A stretch of DNA of 64,000 nucleotides from Clostridia bacterium (GCA_017453125.1 JAFTKS010000001.1:58639-122638), one strand, 5' to 3'; positions 44,901 through 53,557 are shown, counted from the stretch's first letter. The notes: generated by a model not told the origin, from the letters alone. Translations and numbers: made by a program.

Positions 44901-45226
44901 ATTCAATCAATAAGCGACAAGTCCATCTGAGCACAAATCAAAATCTAGTCGAAGAAGTAAACTTGCAAGCATAAAAGTTAACCCATAATTAATATGCCCA
45001 ATATAAAAAAATAGTTACTATCTAATCACAAATAAAAAATGAATAAATAACACCTTCCATACACATTAACATAGTGTCACAAAAAATATACCCTGCCACG
45101 AATCCTTATAAGATAAAATGCAAGGCTTGTAAAAAGGTTGTTATATAATTTCGAAGTCATAAAAAGAATAAACTAGCCCTAATAAAACAGAATTAACGTA
45201 CACACCAAATCATAATGGGAATGAAT

Positions 45227-45239
45227 GTCGAGTTTCGAC
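45227..45239. repeat. Palindrome GTCGA-GTT-TCGAC (copy 1)
   Basis: Inverted repeat with the same 5-bp arms and 3-bp spacer as the one at 46678-46690. The two bracket the dnaA gene. Confidence 0.6.
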
Positions 45240-45245
45240 TCAAAA

Positions 45246-45288
45246 AAATAAACACCCATAGAACATAACGTTCATGGGTGTTTATTTC
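45246..45288. terminator. Intrinsic terminator of dnaA
   Basis: Long stem AAATAAACACCCAT(A)GAAC / GTTCATGGGTGTTTATTT with a 5-nt loop and a T-run on the minus strand, 31 bp after the dnaA stop. Confidence 0.9.
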
Positions 45289-45318
45289 TGTGTACCAGTA
45301 ACGAAGTAATTCGTTAAA

Positions 45319-46656
45319 TTATGATTTCGTAGCCAAGGCCTTGATATCTGATACCGCCACCTTGATTCTTTGATTCTCTTCCATAAGTTCGCTAATTTTG
45401 TCTCTTGCGTGAATTACCGTTGTATGGTCTTTGCCAAAGATTTTGCCAATATCAAGAAGAGGCATATCCAAAAGATTGCAAATTGTATACATACAAATTT
45501 GCCTTGGTTCAACAATCTCTTTGTTCTTCTTCTTACCAAGCAAATCTTCTTTTTTGACATTGAAATACTTACAAACACAATCAATAATTCTATCAGCAGT
45601 CAAGTTCTGCCTATCCGAGAAATCGTGGTCCTTCAGCGATTCTTGAAGGTCTTCCATTGTTGCCGTTTTCTTGCAATTCAAAGATGCATAGAACCATACT
45701 TTTGAAAGCAAGCCCTCTATTTCTCTAATGTTTGTATCAAAGTTCTTTGCCAAATACTCAATCACTTCATCAGATACCGAATAGTTCTCTTCTTGAGCTT
45801 TCTTAAGAAGTATAGCCAAACGTGTCTCATAATCTGGAGACTGAATATCTTGGATAAGTCCCATACTGAATCTGCTACGAAGTCTTTCGTGCAAATTCTG
45901 AAGATCTCTTGGAGGGCAATCGCTAGCAATAATTATTTGCTTTCCATTCTCATAAAGATCGTTGAAGTTATGGAAGAACTCTTCTTGAGTGCTCTCCGCC
46001 TTAGAAATAGATTGAATATCATCTATAATCAAAACGTCTAGGCTACGATACTTCTCTTTGAAATTGTTCTTTGCAGTAAAGTTGCCTTGTAATGATTTCA
46101 CATAATCGGTAATATATTTCTCACAAGTACAATACATAACCTTAAGTTCTGGACGATTCTTATTAATATAATTTCCAATAGCGTGAAGTAGGTGTGTTTT
46201 CCCCAGTCCACAACCGCCATAAATATACAACGGATTTATTCTTGAGAAAGGATTCTCAGCAATTCCCTTACAAGCAGCATAAACATATTTATTTGAGTTT
46301 CCTACAATGAAATTATCAAAAGTATGTCGTGGGTTGAAACTATTAACTCCAGGAACTCTTGTCTGCTCAGTTTGCACAGCAAGTTCTTGATTCTTGTTGT
46401 AAGCCTCTTTCTCATCTGGGTCAAGAATTGCAAACTCCTTGATTTCATCACTACAATCGGTAAGAGCCACGTGAATATCGCCTTTCAAAATTGCCATTAT
46501 TCTCTGTTTGGCTGTCTCGCTAGTGGTTGTCAAATAAAACACTCCGTCCTTGAAGTCTAGTGGTTCAAGAGACTTTACCCACAAATCATAACTTATTGTA
46601 CTAACTGTTTTTTGTAATTTCTCTAGAGCATTTGCCCAAATCTGCTGTTTGTCCAT
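45319..46656 (-). CDS. dnaA: Chromosomal replication initiator DnaA
   Basis: A 445-residue initiator that binds DnaA boxes and opens the origin. Domain I (1-80), short linker, AAA+ domain III with Walker A GGCGLGKTHLL and Walker B LIIDDIQ, sensor-type RLRSRFSMGL, and domain IV helix-turn-helix with the signature KDHTTVIHARDKI. Full length. AAGGAA precedes the ATG. It has its own promoter and terminator. Neither dnaN nor rpmH is adjacent, unlike the usual Firmicute arrangement. Confidence 0.97.
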   Translation of the reverse strand: MDKQQIWANALEKLQKTVSTISYDLWVKSLEPLDFKDGVFYLTTTSETAKQRIMAILKGDIHVALTDCSDEIKEFAILDPDEKEAYNKNQELAVQTEQTRVPGVNSFNPRHTFDNFIVGNSNKYVYAACKGIAENPFSRINPLYIYGGCGLGKTHLLHAIGNYINKNRPELKVMYCTCEKYITDYVKSLQGNFTAKNNFKEKYRSLDVLIIDDIQSISKAESTQEEFFHNFNDLYENGKQIIIASDCPPRDLQNLHERLRSRFSMGLIQDIQSPDYETRLAILLKKAQEENYSVSDEVIEYLAKNFDTNIREIEGLLSKVWFYASLNCKKTATMEDLQESLKDHDFSDRQNLTADRIIDCVCKYFNVKKEDLLGKKKNKEIVEPRQICMYTICNLLDMPLLDIGKIFGKDHTTVIHARDKISELMEENQRIKVAVSDIKALATKS

Positions 46657-46677
46657 TGTTTTTCCTTTTTAGTTTTT

Positions 46678-46690
46678 GTCGATATTCGAC
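46678..46690. repeat. Palindrome GTCGA-TAT-TCGAC (copy 2)
   Basis: Located just after the predicted dnaA transcription start. Same arms as the copy after the gene at 45227-45239; possibly an operator for dnaA. Confidence 0.6.
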
Positions 46691-46700
46691 CTTAGTTTTG

Positions 46701-46729
46701 ATTATATCCAAAGAATTTCCAAAATGCAA
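46701..46729 (-). promoter_or_regulatory. Promoter of dnaA
   Basis: Minus strand TTGCAT (46729-46724), exact 17-bp spacer, TATAAT (46706-46701). Confidence 0.75.
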
Positions 46730-46796
46730 GTTTTAGTGTCAAAAATCGATTAATTATTTTTTACGAATCTCAAAAAAACCTTACTTTACGTGGTTT

Positions 46797-48137
46797 TTAG
46801 ATTATAAATTTTTTCTTGTCTTTCATATAAGTTTTGATAGCCTTGGCACTTTCTTGATCAACCTTAACTCCAAGCATTGCCCTTGTGTAGATTTTTCCAA
46901 GCTCGACTCCTGGCTGATCATAAGCATCTACATCTAGCATTTCTCCCATAAATGCCGTCATCATTTCTAGCATAAAGATAAGTTCACCCATAGTATTCTC
47001 ATTAACAACATCTATTGCAAGAGTATAATTCGGTCTGTCTTGAGAGGTAAGCGCATATGCAGTTGCATTATATTCATAGTCAAGAAGAGTATTGAATGTT
47101 GTTCCTGTCAAATGTTGTGTGAATGGTAAAGCCTCTTCAACCTTCTCGTCAAATTGAGGTTTCTCAACACGAACAAACATAATTAGTTTATCTTTGATTC
47201 CTTCGCTATAAAGTTGAAGTTGGCTATGTTGGTCGGTCACACCTAGTGCTCTTATTGGAGTTTGACCAGCATACACAACCTTGCCTTCTCTATTATGTTT
47301 CTTTCCCAAGCTCTCTGCCCATAATTGTGCAAAGAATTCTGGTAGATATGCAAGCCTATCACTATAAGGCATTGTTACCAAATTTGTTAGACCCTCTTTC
47401 AAATAACAATGATTGATATATGCACAATTGTATGCAATATTGCTACTGTCTGCCTTGAACGAATTTTCTCTTGATTTTTTTGCACCACTTAGAAGACCTC
47501 TTATATCAAGCCCCATTACTCTTGCAGGAAGAAGTCCTACCGCACTAAGTATGCTATATCTACCACCTACACCTTTGGCAATAGGTAGAACAGGAATACC
47601 ATTGCTTACCGCCCAATTCCAAAGAGGAATGCCTTCTGTCGTAGTCACAACAAAATGCTTGGTGTAATCAATCTTCTTTTTCTTGAATCTATCTATTACA
47701 ATCATCATTTGTGTCAAAGTCTCACTGGTTGAGCCAGACTTGGTAATAACATTGAACATTGTTTTTTTCAAATTCAACGAATCAAGGAATGATACCATAC
47801 TATCGCCATCAATATTATCACAAACGGTTACTTTTGTTTTTGGATTTTTGTGTAAACTATCCACAAAAGCGTGTTTCAAAAGTTTGATTCCAAGTGCACT
47901 TCCGCCAATTCCAAGTACAACAAAATCTGTCATATGGTTGCAACTCTTGGCAACACTTTCAATCTCTAAAATATCCTTCTCTTTCATATCTGGAAGATTA
48001 ATCCAATCGAGCATATTACTAGCCTTTCCACTAGCAATATTTTTGATAAACCTATTTCTATTGGTTGCAGGGATTGTAGACAAAGACAATCCGTTTTTTA
48101 AATTACCTTTTGCAACACCATAATATTCAAGTTTCAT
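46797..48137 (-). CDS. pgi: Glucose-6-phosphate isomerase
   Basis: A 446-residue glycolytic enzyme interconverting glucose-6-phosphate and fructose-6-phosphate. Family signatures are FVVLGIGGSALGIKLL, VITKSGSTSETL (phosphate binding), GGRYSILSAVGLLPA, the EFFAQLWAESLGK Glu region and ALGVTDQHSQLQL. GAGG lies before the ATG at 48137. Length fits the short bacterial form. Single-gene unit. Confidence 0.96.
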   Translation of the reverse strand: MKLEYYGVAKGNLKNGLSLSTIPATNRNRFIKNIASGKASNMLDWINLPDMKEKDILEIESVAKSCNHMTDFVVLGIGGSALGIKLLKHAFVDSLHKNPKTKVTVCDNIDGDSMVSFLDSLNLKKTMFNVITKSGSTSETLTQMMIVIDRFKKKKIDYTKHFVVTTTEGIPLWNWAVSNGIPVLPIAKGVGGRYSILSAVGLLPARVMGLDIRGLLSGAKKSRENSFKADSSNIAYNCAYINHCYLKEGLTNLVTMPYSDRLAYLPEFFAQLWAESLGKKHNREGKVVYAGQTPIRALGVTDQHSQLQLYSEGIKDKLIMFVRVEKPQFDEKVEEALPFTQHLTGTTFNTLLDYEYNATAYALTSQDRPNYTLAIDVVNENTMGELIFMLEMMTAFMGEMLDVDAYDQPGVELGKIYTRAMLGVKVDQESAKAIKTYMKDKKKFII

Positions 48138-48454
48138 AACAAACCTCACTTCAATTTACCTAAAAAAATTTCAAGTATTCATCAACACAACAGACAAACA
48201 TTCATATTTGCCCTATATTACTTTATTTTAACAAATGTTTCTATTCCCGCCAAGTCTTTTGGGGTGTTAAGAATATTTATTTTTCAAGTATTTATCTATA
48301 ATTTTATAAATTATTATTCTAAGCCAAAACGATTTGTGAGGATTTGCTCTATAAATTTTTATACTATTTTGATAACTAGCACTTAAATATTTGACAAAAT
48401 TCGCATAATTCTGTAAATTAAAAATATACTATGAAATATAAGGAAGAAAGGAAA
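48138..48454. other. 317-bp intergenic region with one promoter
   Basis: TTGACA (48391-48396), 17-bp spacer and TAAATT (48414-48419) drive the 48455-48808 gene. The rest is A+T-rich DNA without an ORF or RNA gene I can support. Confidence 0.5.
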
Positions 48455-48808
48455 ATGGCTATATCAGATAAACAAAGGGAATTAGACGAATTAAAATGGC
48501 AAAAAAGCGAACGTCTTGGATTCGATGCTTGTGGGTCTTTTAACTATTGTCACTTCTGTGATAAATACAAAGAGAACCCTTGCGAAAAAGCATATAACAA
48601 AATGGAAGGAATTGAAGACGTATCTCCAGTAGTTGTTGCTGAAACACAACCTGCATATATTGAGGAAACTCCTGCAGTTGAGAAGAAACCAGCAAAGAAA
48701 TCGACTACTAAGAAAAAATCCACTACAAAAAAGAAAACAACAAAGAAAAAAACTACTAAAAAATCCACTGCTAAAAAGTCTACAACCAAGAAATCGACTA
48801 CAAAGTAA
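48455..48808 (+). CDS. Small protein with Cys-rich head and histone-H1-like tail
   Basis: A 117-residue protein. Residues ~20-45 contain Cys in FDACGSFNYCHFCDKYKENPC, enough for one metal site. Residues ~75-117 are repeated Lys/Thr/Ser units of the KKSTTKKKSTTKKK type, like the tails of histone-H1-like bacterial proteins, suggesting nucleic-acid binding. I use the ATG at 48455, with AAGGAAG upstream; an earlier in-frame ATG at 48431 lacks a site. The Lys-Thr repeats are built from short direct DNA repeats and may vary in number between strains. Confidence 0.7.
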   Translation: MAISDKQRELDELKWQKSERLGFDACGSFNYCHFCDKYKENPCEKAYNKMEGIEDVSPVVVAETQPAYIEETPAVEKKPAKKSTTKKKSTTKKKTTKKKTTKKSTAKKSTTKKSTTK

Positions 48809-48813
48809 TTTCT

Positions 48814-48845
48814 ACACACTCCAAAACATTGGGGTGTGTTTTTTC
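48814..48845 (+). terminator. Intrinsic terminator
   Basis: Stem ACACACTCC / GGGGTGTGT (one G-T pair), 8-nt loop, then Ts, five bases after the stop. Confidence 0.8.
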
Positions 48846-48908
48846 GTATAAATAACTTTGAAATGGGCAAACATTAATTGTAATTTTTAAAAAATAAGGA
48901 GCAATATT

Positions 48909-50144
48909 ATGAACCCATTTGAAACACAAACCAAACCACTAGAAGACTACTTTATGGATTGGTCAAAAATGTACCCAAAATCGTACAACAAAAAAACAAC
49001 TTCGCCATTCACAAAAACTAGAATAATTCTACTAAATGGCACCGAATTCGAATCCAATTGGTTTCTGCATCAATTTGCTAGAAACTGCAACAACCAAGAA
49101 CTCAGAAAAGAAATTGCAATAGTCAGGAATCAAGAGCAACAACAACAAAAAAGAATTAGTTGTCTCAAGCCTCTCAACGAAAATATTCTCGAAGAAACAA
49201 TTGGCTACGAACAACTAGCGATTGAACTGACCGCAATCCTTGCACAAAACGAAGTTTGTCCTATATCCAAAGCAGCCCTTGACTTTGCACTACTTGAAGA
49301 CTTTGACCACTTATACAGATTTGCCAATCTTCTCAAGAAAGACTTTGGCATAGATGCCGAAACTATGGTTGGTAAATTCACAGAAATTATGCCAGGAAGA
49401 CCAACTATAAACGAACACCGACACCCAATGGACAATGTAAGACAATTCGGCGACAATACAACCGCCGACCCTTATACGAAACTTGTAGCAAATATCATTA
49501 CCGCTGCCGAACAACAAACAATGAATTTCTATATGAATATGGCTCAAACATACAAGAACCATTTAGGCAGAAGATTGTTTGCCGAAATTGCAATGGTCGA
49601 AGAAGAACACGTCACACAATACGAAAGCCTCAAAGACCCCAATTGTACTTGGTTAGAACAATGGGTAATGCACGAATATACAGAATGCTATCTATATTAT
49701 TCAGCAATGCTTGATGAAACTGACGATTATATTCGCTCTATTTGGCAAGACCATTTTGAAATGGAAGTAGCACACCTCAAACGTGCATCTATGTTACTCG
49801 AAAAATACGAAAACAAAAACTACTCAGAACTCATTCCCGAACCAGAGTTTCCAAAACTTCTCAAATTCGGAGAAAACAAAGCATATATCAGAAACGTTCT
49901 AAAAACAGTTGGACTTACTTCTGTTGAAGAAGAATACGTGCCAGCAAAAGAGCTTCCGAAAGACGCGCGATTCTTCTGCCACCTAAAGCAAACAAACAGA
50001 AACGCTGAAGAAGTAGCAAGCCACCAAATAATCGAAGAATTCATCGCCGAGTTTGGTACAGACTATAGATATGAAGACAAGCCTCACCCTATCAAGGCTC
50101 TTCAAAATAGAGAATCCGACAACATTACCGCAGGCACTAAATAA
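48909..50144 (+). CDS. Ferritin-like diiron protein
   Basis: A 411-residue protein with ferritin-like four-helix patterns. In the central part E201 (AAEQQTMNFYMNMAQ), EEEH at 231-234, E256/E259 and E284-x-E286...H289 give the E...ExxH...E...ExxH layout of a diiron site. A related degenerate unit (ETIGYEQLAIE, EDFDHLYRF) lies at 95-140. C-terminal ~100 residues are unassigned. Oxygen or peroxide handling is likely, since a superoxide reductase gene lies 1.9 kb downstream. AAGGAG precedes the ATG. Confidence 0.75.
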   Translation: MNPFETQTKPLEDYFMDWSKMYPKSYNKKTTSPFTKTRIILLNGTEFESNWFLHQFARNCNNQELRKEIAIVRNQEQQQQKRISCLKPLNENILEETIGYEQLAIELTAILAQNEVCPISKAALDFALLEDFDHLYRFANLLKKDFGIDAETMVGKFTEIMPGRPTINEHRHPMDNVRQFGDNTTADPYTKLVANIITAAEQQTMNFYMNMAQTYKNHLGRRLFAEIAMVEEEHVTQYESLKDPNCTWLEQWVMHEYTECYLYYSAMLDETDDYIRSIWQDHFEMEVAHLKRASMLLEKYENKNYSELIPEPEFPKLLKFGENKAYIRNVLKTVGLTSVEEEYVPAKELPKDARFFCHLKQTNRNAEEVASHQIIEEFIAEFGTDYRYEDKPHPIKALQNRESDNITAGTK

Positions 50145-50172
50145 CAAATTCATAAAGATAATTATCTGCAAC

Positions 50173-50224
50173 AAAAAAACTTGTTTAACCAATCAACTTC
50201 ACAATCGGTTAAACAAGTTTTTTT
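50173..50224. terminator. Strong bidirectional intrinsic terminator
   Basis: A perfect 18-bp stem from AAAAAAACTTGTTTAACC to its complement at 50207-50224, 16-nt loop, between converging genes. Confidence 0.9.
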
Positions 50225-50681
50225 ATATATTCTGAATACTTTCAAAAAGCCTTGTCATATCTCCATCTAACGACATATAAAAACACCTTCCACCATATTC
50301 TCCATCAAAGTGCCTAATCAAGTTATATCCCATATAGTCTGGCACGACTTCTACAAGTAGCCTATCAAACGGCATTTGATTATGTTCTACCGTCTCCGCA
50401 TACCAAAACTCAATCCAAAGCCCCGTCTTCAACGACTCTCTGACTTCATTATCAAGAGCGACACCCAAAGCAGGCATTTCGTGACCGCCTTCGTTCACCA
50501 TATTCATCGCTTTTAATATAGTTTCAAACAAGGTGTCTTGTGCACCTATTACCTTTTCAACACCATTGTTATATACAACAATTTTATTTGACACCTCAAA
50601 TAGTTCTTTCCATTCCATTTCTACATTTACCCCAAATAAGTTTTGTAGAATTAGTATAGCACACATTAGAAATTTTGCCAC
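50223..50681 (-). CDS. Hypothetical protein
   Basis: A 152-residue protein I do not recognise. The GTG start at 50681 follows AGGAGA by five bases and gives a short hydrophobic N-terminus (FLMCAILILQNLF); an internal ATG giving MEWKELFEVSNKI is an alternative with a poorer site. The body is an alpha/beta domain with WIEFWYAETVEHNQMPF and a tail MTRLFESIQNI. No catalytic motif is evident. Confidence 0.6.
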   Translation of the reverse strand: MAKFLMCAILILQNLFGVNVEMEWKELFEVSNKIVVYNNGVEKVIGAQDTLFETILKAMNMVNEGGHEMPALGVALDNEVRESLKTGLWIEFWYAETVEHNQMPFDRLLVEVVPDYMGYNLIRHFDGEYGGRCFYMSLDGDMTRLFESIQNI

Positions 50682-50758
50682 AAATTTCTCCTAACATTCG
50701 TATTTTTGACATATATATTTTTCTCAGTATTACATAAGTTATACAACAAAGAACTAAG

Positions 50759-50767
50759 TTATCCACA
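50759..50767 (+). promoter_or_regulatory. Perfect DnaA box TTATCCACA
   Basis: Exact consensus, about 100 bp before the RsgI-like lipoprotein gene. Isolated; may be a DnaA-titrating or regulatory site. Confidence 0.5.
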
Positions 50768-50864
50768 AAAATTTTTTCGACAAAAAAGCATTTGATTTGT
50801 TTGTAAGACTTCACAAGTTTTTGTTAAACTTAATATATACAAACAAAAAAAGGAGAATAATTTT

Positions 50865-52022
50865 ATGAAAAAAATACTTACATTTTTATTCGCACTTGTT
50901 GTTCTCTGCCCTTGTGCATTCTTTCTAACCGCTTGCGGTAACGACCCAAAAGAGGCAAGAGTAATGACTGTTGAGTGCAATCCAGAACTAGAATTTGTTC
51001 TAGACAAAGACAATAAGGTTGTTACAGTAAACGCCCTAAACGACGAAGGAAATCACATCATCTCTATCGCTATGGACGCAAATACCGCATTTGAAAACCT
51101 TACCGCTGAACAAGCAATGGAATTATTTCTAAAACTCACAAAAGAGAATGGATACCTAGTATCTGTAACTGACGAAGAAATCGAGGTCTCTATTTCTGGA
51201 GACTCAGACAAACTTATGAAAGCAATCAAAGAAACTGCTACAAGTTATCTCAAAACAAACGGAATTAACATTGGTTTTGAAATCGACGACTTAGACAAAG
51301 AAGACTTGGTTGAAGAGGCTTTGGAGTGCTTGAAAGAATACTCTTCTGTAGAGCTCAACAAACTTAACGAACAAGAAATCATTGAACTTATCAAACAATC
51401 AAGACTAGAAACAAAAGATATGCTTACTCAAGAAATCAAAGAATTGTATTATAGCCTTAGAGCAGAAGAAATCAAAACTGCAAAAATTGAAGCTCTTTCT
51501 TCAATAATTACAGATAACCCAGTTATCCAAACCCTTATTGGAAAGACTCCAGAAGAAATCACACAAGACATTGAGGCTATGCAACAAAAAATGCAAACTT
51601 TCCAATCAAACTTTGAAACTCAATTCTTTAGCCAATCATCTAATTACCAAACAAAAATGACAGAATTTATCACTGCTAAAAAAGCACTTCTTGAAGCAAG
51701 ACTTCAAGGCACACTTTCTGCCGAAGAGCTAAAAGCTCTTGAGACAACTGCAGAACGTGCCGAAGAAGCTCTAGATCAAGCTGAAGATATTGCAAAAACA
51801 GCATTAGCAACTGTAACTTCAGCAATGACTACTGCATCTTCTGTATTTGAAACAATACTAAATCAAGTATCTTCTATGCTATCTAGTGTTAATATGGAAG
51901 CAATAAATAGTGCTGTCAATACAGCAACTAGCGAATTCCTAACAGAATTCAAAACTACATTCTCTGCTCAAATGGGCGAGAATTCATACTGGGCACAAAT
52001 CGAACTTAACAAAGGCGAATAA
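50865..52022 (+). CDS. Lipoprotein with RsgI-like ectodomain
   Basis: A 385-residue secreted lipoprotein: MKKILTFLFALVV, then lipobox LTACG (Cys at residue 24). Residues ~32-95 resemble the extracytoplasmic domain next to the membrane in anti-sigma factors of the RsgI family: MTVECNPELEFVLDKDNKVV followed by NALNDEG. The rest is a long helical, coiled-coil-prone region with Ala/Glu-rich stretches (AEELKALETTAERAEEAL). There is no membrane-spanning or cytosolic sigma-binding segment, so it is not a classical anti-sigma factor. AAGGAGA precedes the ATG. Confidence 0.72.
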   Translation: MKKILTFLFALVVLCPCAFFLTACGNDPKEARVMTVECNPELEFVLDKDNKVVTVNALNDEGNHIISIAMDANTAFENLTAEQAMELFLKLTKENGYLVSVTDEEIEVSISGDSDKLMKAIKETATSYLKTNGINIGFEIDDLDKEDLVEEALECLKEYSSVELNKLNEQEIIELIKQSRLETKDMLTQEIKELYYSLRAEEIKTAKIEALSSIITDNPVIQTLIGKTPEEITQDIEAMQQKMQTFQSNFETQFFSQSSNYQTKMTEFITAKKALLEARLQGTLSAEELKALETTAERAEEALDQAEDIAKTALATVTSAMTTASSVFETILNQVSSMLSSVNMEAINSAVNTATSEFLTEFKTTFSAQMGENSYWAQIELNKGE

Positions 52023-52085
52023 AGTCCAATATCTCAAAATGAAAAAATATGAAACAAATTCAATTTTACAAAGGAAAATAAACTT

Positions 52086-52460
52086 ATGAAACAAAGATTT
52101 TTTAAATGTAAACATTGTGGTCAAATAATTGCAATCGTCAAGGATACCGAGATTCCTGTTGTATGCTGTGGAGAAAGAATGGAAGAAATCATTCCATCAA
52201 GTACAGATGCATCTGTAGAAAAACACGTTCCTATTTATGAAGTCAAAGACAACAAAGTAATTGTAAACGTCGGTTCAGTAGAGCACCCAATGGAACCAGC
52301 ACATTATATCGAATGGATTTCTCTACAAACAAAACAAGGAAATCAAAGAAAACTACTTTCTCCAAACAGCGCTCCTTCCGTTTGCTTCGCAATTTGCGAG
52401 GGCGATGAAGTAGAGGCTGTGTATGCATATTGCAACCTTCATGGTCTTTGGAAAGCATAG
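52086..52460 (+). CDS. dfx: Desulfoferrodoxin (superoxide reductase, two-iron type)
   Basis: A 124-residue enzyme reducing superoxide to hydrogen peroxide in anaerobes. Centre I ligands C8, C11, C27 and C28 form the desulforedoxin-like iron site. Centre II ligands H47 (in EKHVP), H67, H73, C116 and H119 are all present, with the catalytic Lys in EKHVP. AAAGGA precedes the ATG. It follows the lipoprotein by 63 bp and has a terminator. It supports an anaerobic lifestyle. Confidence 0.95.
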   Translation: MKQRFFKCKHCGQIIAIVKDTEIPVVCCGERMEEIIPSSTDASVEKHVPIYEVKDNKVIVNVGSVEHPMEPAHYIEWISLQTKQGNQRKLLSPNSAPSVCFAICEGDEVEAVYAYCNLHGLWKA

Positions 52461-52496
52461 TTTTCGAATTGTAAACAAATACAATATTTAAAAACC

Positions 52497-52528
52497 AAAA
52501 AGAACATTCTTGTGAATGTTCTTTTTTT
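52497..52528. terminator. Bidirectional intrinsic terminator
   Basis: Stem AAAAAGAACATTC / GAATGTTCTTTTT with loop TTGT, between converging genes. Confidence 0.9.
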
Positions 52529-52541
52529 GTAACTATCATAT

Positions 52542-53522
52542 TTACCTTAGCATTTCATCATTGTCTTTAGTAATTTGATTAGTAATATCTATAAGTTTTC
52601 CCAATCTTTTGTATGCACCGACTCCTTGAATCCCTGCAACTTTGAATAATGTCGTCGCACCATTTTTAGAATTTAGTTTCGAAAACTTTCTCATCACTGC
52701 ATCAAATTTCTTTGGATACATCATCATAATTTTACTCAAATCAACTTGTGCAAATTGAGAACTAAATGAACCTTTCAATGTGTATTCCATATCAAATAGA
52801 GGCGCCCATTTATAATTACCCGTTTCTTTGTTAAAAATCACAGATAAATTTTGCAATGTAAAGTCCCCATCATTTAGAATATACACTTTGAACAAATATG
52901 TTTCTATAAAGTCTTCAAGCAGTACTTCCAATTGCTCATTAGTCATTTTATCTTCATCAATCAGATACTGCAACCCCTCAACTATAGCAGTTATTGCAGT
53001 ATCAATACCATATATAGTATGTCTTTCATAATTCGACTGAATCTCAACAAACTCTTCATTTTCCTTCAGGCAATCTACCGAAAGAACCAATTTGTTATTA
53101 TCAACGCTTACAAGTTTATTATAAACACAAGGCACTCCAAATGCATTTGCGACACGACTTGCTTTTTCTTCCCTATTCATATACGCATCTTGATGAACGG
53201 ACTTGACCATCACACCAATTTTTGATAGCGGGAAATACTCTTTTGAAGACTCTCCCAAAGACTTTATCAAATCATCAAAATATGTAACATAACTGCACTG
53301 AGGTTCTGACAGGTCTTTGATTAATTCTTTGAAAACCTTGCTATCGCATCTTACAAACATCTTTGGCATACTTCCACCGAACTCCGAATCATAAGAATCG
53401 TCGTACTCAAAAAACTCCGAATCTTTCAATATAGATTTCGGATATCTCCAAGCGACATTTTTGCCTCGCTCATCTATTATGCCATCATACTCTTCAAAAT
53501 TTTTTGTTTTCAATCTTTTCAT
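52542..53522 (-). CDS. HipA-like kinase-fold protein without HipB partner
   Basis: A 326-residue soluble protein. YILNDGDFTLQNLSVIFNKE (residues ~215-234) followed by WAPLFDMEYTLKG matches the HipA-type catalytic loop D-x4-N and the metal-binding D of the LAP-YD motif. N-terminal parts are divergent and a Gly-rich loop is not obvious. HipA kinases phosphorylate tRNA synthetases; a target cannot be deduced here. There is no HipB-type gene adjacent. No ribosome site exists: the -10 TAATAT ends six bases before the ATG, with TTGAAA at a 17-bp spacing, predicting a leaderless mRNA. Confidence 0.6.
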   Translation of the reverse strand: MKRLKTKNFEEYDGIIDERGKNVAWRYPKSILKDSEFFEYDDSYDSEFGGSMPKMFVRCDSKVFKELIKDLSEPQCSYVTYFDDLIKSLGESSKEYFPLSKIGVMVKSVHQDAYMNREEKASRVANAFGVPCVYNKLVSVDNNKLVLSVDCLKENEEFVEIQSNYERHTIYGIDTAITAIVEGLQYLIDEDKMTNEQLEVLLEDFIETYLFKVYILNDGDFTLQNLSVIFNKETGNYKWAPLFDMEYTLKGSFSSQFAQVDLSKIMMMYPKKFDAVMRKFSKLNSKNGATTLFKVAGIQGVGAYKRLGKLIDITNQITKDNDEMLR

Positions 53523-53528
53523 ACAAAT

Positions 53529-53557
53529 ATATTAACACAACTTTTCATCATTTTCAA
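53529..53557 (-). promoter_or_regulatory. Promoter directly at the start codon of the HipA-like gene
   Basis: Minus strand TTGAAA (53557-53552), 17-bp spacer, TAATAT (53534-53529), then six bases to the ATG. The expected transcription start is the A of the start codon. Confidence 0.65.

Larger units (their letters stand above)
44797..45245. other. Long non-coding region upstream of the lipoprotein, downstream of dnaA
   Basis: About 450 bp of A+T-rich DNA. It contains one perfect DnaA box (44892-44900), a candidate TTGACA promoter element for the lipoprotein near 44858 and a palindrome at 45227-45239. I find no ORF with a ribosome site and no RNA gene. A single DnaA box is not enough to call an origin. 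Confidence 0.5.

Noticed and set aside
44797..45245. Possible replication origin next to dnaA
   Set aside because: Only one perfect DnaA box, no box cluster and no clear unwinding repeats; not enough to call oriC.
48431..48808. Start of the Lys-rich protein at the first ATG (48431)
   Set aside because: No ribosome site before it, whereas AAGGAAG precedes the ATG at 48455.
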